NCBI RefSeq assembly: GCF_007859395.1 | Contig: NZ_VOHD01000003.1 | Coordinates: 913,028-977,027, forward strand | Origin: Planomicrobium sp. CPCC 101110 | Lineage (GTDB): Bacteria; Bacillota; Bacilli; Bacillales_A; Planococcaceae | Direction of reading: 5' to 3' | Length of the DNA: 64,000 nucleotides | In this document: positions 61,529-64,000 of the stretch, piece by piece | How the letters are laid out: the number at the start of each line of letters is the position of its first letter | Numbering within the stretch: position 1 is the stretch's first letter | The notes under the pieces: generated by a model | The model's input: only the letters and a program-made list of their open reading frames with translations | The model's database searches: none | Told to the model about the DNA's origin: nothing | Translations under genes and position numbers: made by a program

Positions 61529-61945
61529 ATGGGGAAAGTAAACTTGATTCTCATCATTATTATTGTAGCTTTGCTGGCAGGCGGTGGCTTCATATATTTT
61601 ATGAAGCCTGGAGAAGCGGCGGATAAAAAGCCGTCCGCGGAAGAATTGGCTGAACGCAGTATTGATACAGATGTCATTACGACGAATCTCGCCACTCCTG
61701 ATCATTTTGGCATTGTGCAATTCAACATCCAGCTGGACAGCAAAAAGGCAAAAGAAGAAACAGAAAAACGGACGCCAGAAATTCGCGCTGCTATTATATC
61801 CACGGTAGCTGGAATGACAAAAGAAAAAATGGTCGGAAAAGACGGCATTGCGCAGCTTGAAGAAGAATTGTACAAGAAGCTCAACAAAATCATATCGACC
61901 GGAAAAGTGGAACGCGTCTTAGTGACAGAATTTAAAGTACAATAA
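61529..61945 (+). CDS. fliL: Flagellar basal body-associated protein FliL
   Basis: 138 aa. One N-terminal TM helix (about 5-24), then a stomatin/PHB-like extracytoplasmic domain ending 'GKVERVLVTEFKVQ', the FliL C-terminal motif ('v.~vlftefvvq'). ATG 61529 behind AGAGGTG. Surrounds and stabilises stators, which fits its place after motAB. Confidence 0.9.
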   Translation: MGKVNLILIIIIVALLAGGGFIYFMKPGEAADKKPSAEELAERSIDTDVITTNLATPDHFGIVQFNIQLDSKKAKEETEKRTPEIRAAIISTVAGMTKEKMVGKDGIAQLEEELYKKLNKIISTGKVERVLVTEFKVQ

Positions 61946-61959
61946 ATTGCGTTTTAGGC

Positions 61960-61986
61960 TAAACTTTTTGCGGCTTTTGCCGATAT
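61960..61986 (+). promoter_or_regulatory. SigD promoter of yvyF-flgM operon
   Basis: TAAA (61960-61963), N15, GCCGATAT (61979-61986), a perfect SigD consensus. It drives yvyF-flgM-flgN-flgK, 30 nt before yvyF. Confidence 0.92.
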
Positions 61987-62015
61987 AAATAATAGAAAGC
62001 ATCAGGTGGTCGAAT

Positions 62016-62447
62016 ATGGATTCAAACCGCTTAAAGAATTGCGCCATTTGCGGCAAATTGTTTTTGAAAGTGCATACCGATCACTGCTTGGAGTGTTATA
62101 AAAAAATCGAAGAAGAATTTGAACTCGTCAATGGTTTTTTGAAAATCGAAGACAATCGATTGACTACGCTAGAGGAAGTGAAAAAAGCCACAGGTGTTTC
62201 CGCTAAGCGGTTGACGGAATTCATCCGGGACGGCCGGATTTTTGCGGGTGATTATCCGAACCTCGGTTATCCATGCAATCGGTGTGGTAAACTGATAAAA
62301 AGGCAAATTTTATGCAACTCCTGTTTTGATGAATTCGCAACAGATGTTAACCGGGTGTTGAAAAGCGAACAATTGGCCGAGAGTATGGGGAAAAAAACAG
62401 AGTCCCATAAACAGCGCGGCTACTGGCATATAAAGAACAGCAAATAA
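62016..62447 (+). CDS. yvyF: YvyF flagellar operon protein
   Basis: 143 aa. Two zinc-ribbon-like Cys clusters: 'NCAICGKLF...DHCLECYKK' (N-terminal) and 'YPCNRCGKLIKRQILCNSCFDEF', around a MerR-like helix segment ('LEEVKKATGVSAKRLTEFIRDGRI'). This is the TIGR03826/YvyF layout. Regulates or supports flagellin gene expression in Bacillus; mechanism unsettled. Confidence 0.9.
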   Translation: MDSNRLKNCAICGKLFLKVHTDHCLECYKKIEEEFELVNGFLKIEDNRLTTLEEVKKATGVSAKRLTEFIRDGRIFAGDYPNLGYPCNRCGKLIKRQILCNSCFDEFATDVNRVLKSEQLAESMGKKTESHKQRGYWHIKNSK

Positions 62448-62467
62448 ACCGACAGGGTGGTGAAGGC

Positions 62468-62740
62468 ATGAATATTGATAAAACTACAGGTTCATCCTTT
62501 ATTCAATCTTATCAAAAACAAGTGCAAGCCGCTCCAGCGGCAAAGGCTAAACCGGCGCAAAAGGAAGATCAATTGGAGATTTCAAGCCAAGCTAAAGAAA
62601 TGTATGTGAAAAACACTGAAGTTGATGCAGCTAGACAAGAGAAAATAAATCTATTAAAAGCCCAGATCGAATCCGGTGAATATGTAGACAATGCGGATAA
62701 AGTGGCCGATAAAATGTTTCAGTTCTGGTTCGGCAAGTAG
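62468..62740 (+). CDS. flgM: Anti-sigma-D factor FlgM
   Basis: 90 aa. 'EDQLEISSQAKEMYV...RQEKINLLKAQIESGEYVDNADKVADKM' is the FlgM sigma-binding region. Holds SigD inactive until the hook is complete. It is itself expressed from the SigD promoter at 61960, giving feedback. Confidence 0.94.
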   Translation: MNIDKTTGSSFIQSYQKQVQAAPAAKAKPAQKEDQLEISSQAKEMYVKNTEVDAARQEKINLLKAQIESGEYVDNADKVADKMFQFWFGK

Positions 62741-62768
62741 AGCAGGGTGTTAAAGAGGAGGGTGTCGG

Positions 62769-63254
62769 ATGCTCCAATCAGTCGTCGCGACGCTAGATGA
62801 GCTTATCATGATACAGAAACAACTGATCGATTTTGCGGACCAAAAAAGAACTATACTGATTGAACGCAATATTAATGAGTTGAATTTATTAGTCAAACAA
62901 GAAGCGAAGCTGATCAAGCAGCTCGGCCGAGTAGATCAACAACGTGAACGGCTCGTATACGCTGTGCTGGAAAATCATCCTGGCATATCCTTCAGCCAAT
63001 TCGTTGATCAATTGCCGGATGAAGAAATGAGACATGAATTGCAATCATGTATTACGGCGCTGCAAGCAGTGTTAGTCGAACTGCAAGCGAAAAACCGCGT
63101 CAATGAACGGCTGTTGCAAGACGCGATGAATTTTGTCCAGCACATGATTGATCAAGTCACCACAGTGAAAAATCAAAATTTCAATTATCGATCCCCATTG
63201 GCGCAGCAAAAAACACAAACTAGCAGCCGCGGCTTTTTTGATACAAAAGCTTGA
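62769..63254 (+). CDS. flgN: FlgN export chaperone
   Basis: 161 aa, helical. 'LDELIMIQKQLIDFADQKRTILIERNINELNLLVKQEAKLIKQL' is typical of FlgN, the chaperone for FlgK and FlgL. ATG 62769 behind AGAGGAGGG. flgK follows at once. Confidence 0.92.
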   Translation: MLQSVVATLDELIMIQKQLIDFADQKRTILIERNINELNLLVKQEAKLIKQLGRVDQQRERLVYAVLENHPGISFSQFVDQLPDEEMRHELQSCITALQAVLVELQAKNRVNERLLQDAMNFVQHMIDQVTTVKNQNFNYRSPLAQQKTQTSSRGFFDTKA

Positions 63255-63279
63255 TCAAAGGCAGAAGGAAGGAAAAAAC

Positions 63280-64000
63280 ATGGTTTCAACATTTCATGGA
63301 TTAGAACTCGGGAAACGCGGATTAGCGGTAACTCAAACAAGCATCACGACAACTGGCCAAAACATTGCAAATGCAAATACAAAAGGCTATTCACGCCAAC
63401 AAGTGAACGCAAGCGCTTCCCCGTCGCTCGATGTATGGACATCCGGCGGGAAAAGCGGACAGTTAGGTACCGGCGTTTCCTTGGATTCGATAACCCGTGT
63501 GAGAGACAGTTTTTTAGACCGCCAGTTCCAAGATCAATCTTCAGCACTTGGGGAATCGCAAGTAAAGCAACAAACGCTTGATCGGCTCGAAACAATTATT
63601 AACGAACCGAGTGAAACCGGGCTTAGCTCATCTATGGATCAGTTATGGGCAGCTTGGCAAGATGTCGCCAATGAGCCGAAAAGTTCCGCCGCGCAAACAG
63701 TTTTAAAAGAACGGGCGACAGAATTCGTCAACACGGCGCAAGCAATGGACCGCGACATGACTTATGCAATAGATGATTTAAATCGCCAACAGGCCGATAC
63801 GGTCAATCAAGTAAACGAAATTTCAAAACAGATTGCAGAATTGAATGGCAGCATCAAAAAAGCCGGTAACCATGCGAACGATTTGATGGATAAGCGCGAT
63901 GCGCTGGTAGAAGAACTTTCGACGCTTGCTACCATCAAAGTGACGGCAAATACAGACGGCACGAATTCAATCAGCCTGCGGAATGCCGATGGTACTGCTG
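63280..64000 (+). CDS. flgK: Hook-filament junction protein FlgK, 5' part (cut by window end)
   Basis: ATG 63280 behind GAAGGAAGG; 240 codons visible, open at 64000. 'FHGLELGKRGLAVTQTSITTTGQNIANANTKGYSRQQV' is the conserved FlgK N-terminus. Complete proteins are usually about 500 aa, so roughly half is missing. Confidence 0.95.
   Translation, partial: MVSTFHGLELGKRGLAVTQTSITTTGQNIANANTKGYSRQQVNASASPSLDVWTSGGKSGQLGTGVSLDSITRVRDSFLDRQFQDQSSALGESQVKQQTLDRLETIINEPSETGLSSSMDQLWAAWQDVANEPKSSAAQTVLKERATEFVNTAQAMDRDMTYAIDDLNRQQADTVNQVNEISKQIAELNGSIKKAGNHANDLMDKRDALVEELSTLATIKVTANTDGTNSISLRNADGTA

Noticed and set aside
1-64000. CRISPR arrays, tRNA/rRNA genes, intact insertion sequences or prophage
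   Set aside because: No regular spaced repeats, no tRNA-like cloverleaf with CCA context, no transposase or phage structural motifs were seen.

Overview
The window reads as chromosome of a motile, Gram-positive, low-to-moderate GC member of the Bacillales. Planococcaceae (Planococcus/Planomicrobium-like) is my best guess. The evidence is AGGAGG-type ribosome sites, frequent TTG/GTG starts, SigD-type flagellar promoters (TAAA-N15-GCCGATAT), a Bacillus-like fliW-csrA-hag cluster with FliT/FliS/YvyF/FlgM/FlgN, and Bacillus-like MotA/MotB. No rRNA, tRNA, CRISPR array or intact transposon was seen.

Layout. (1) 1-32.9 kb is a large extracellular/capsular polysaccharide region in several blocks: a beta-helix polysaccharide-active protein; an operon with UDP-glucose dehydrogenase, flippase, acetyltransferase, glycosyltransferases, polymerase and UDP-glucuronate epimerase (1.9-9.7 kb); a lone glycosyltransferase; a UDP-HexNAc dehydrogenase; an unrelated GC-richer block with a sodium:solute symporter, two 40-aa membrane proteins and a DUF1028 protein (13.8-16.2 kb); a NeuD-like acetyltransferase; then very AT-rich DNA (18-32.9 kb) with an initiating sugar transferase, a sulfotransferase-like protein, a fused nucleotidyltransferase/PLP enzyme, a DUF1015 protein, a MurJ-type flippase, GT2, a Wzz/BY-kinase pair, a second polymerase and a TagA/WecG transferase. 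Four promoters in this region share an almost identical TTTAACC-N4-TTTAACC-N9-TAGTAT architecture, and a fifth is partly similar. This suggests one OmpR/PhoB-family regulator (PhoP-like), as for the teichuronic acid genes of B. subtilis. (2) 33-43.5 kb is GC-richer housekeeping DNA: aldo/keto reductase, PepF, a subtilase, an ABC ATPase, MscS, an amidase, a CBS protein and a transporter. (3) 43.5-52 kb holds a decayed PAS/EAL remnant, two large secreted repeat proteins (subtilase with FN3 repeats; BIG2 protein with 'GxYxVGxDIxAGxYKI' modules), a composite inverted repeat, and a PAS-GGDEF-EAL protein. (4) 52.2-64 kb is a flagellar cluster: fliW-csrA-hag-yjfB-like-(small coiled coil)-[homing endonuclease remnant]-muramidase-flaG-fliD-fliT-fliS-motA-motB-fliL-yvyF-flgM-flgN-flgK (cut by the window end).

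Three points stand out. First, the flagellin gene appears broken but is split by a 361-nt group I intron whose P1, P7 and P10 pairings can be read in the sequence. Splicing restores a 385-aa flagellin with a canonical C-terminus, and a frameshifted free-standing LAGLIDADG endonuclease gene lies 0.6 kb downstream. Second, a two-gene cassette in the polysaccharide island (nucleotidyltransferase/CobD-like PLP fusion plus DUF1015 putative serine kinase) could make a CDP-activated amino-alcohol such as CDP-ethanolamine from serine in three steps. Third, the shared two-repeat promoter links the scattered polysaccharide blocks into one putative regulon.
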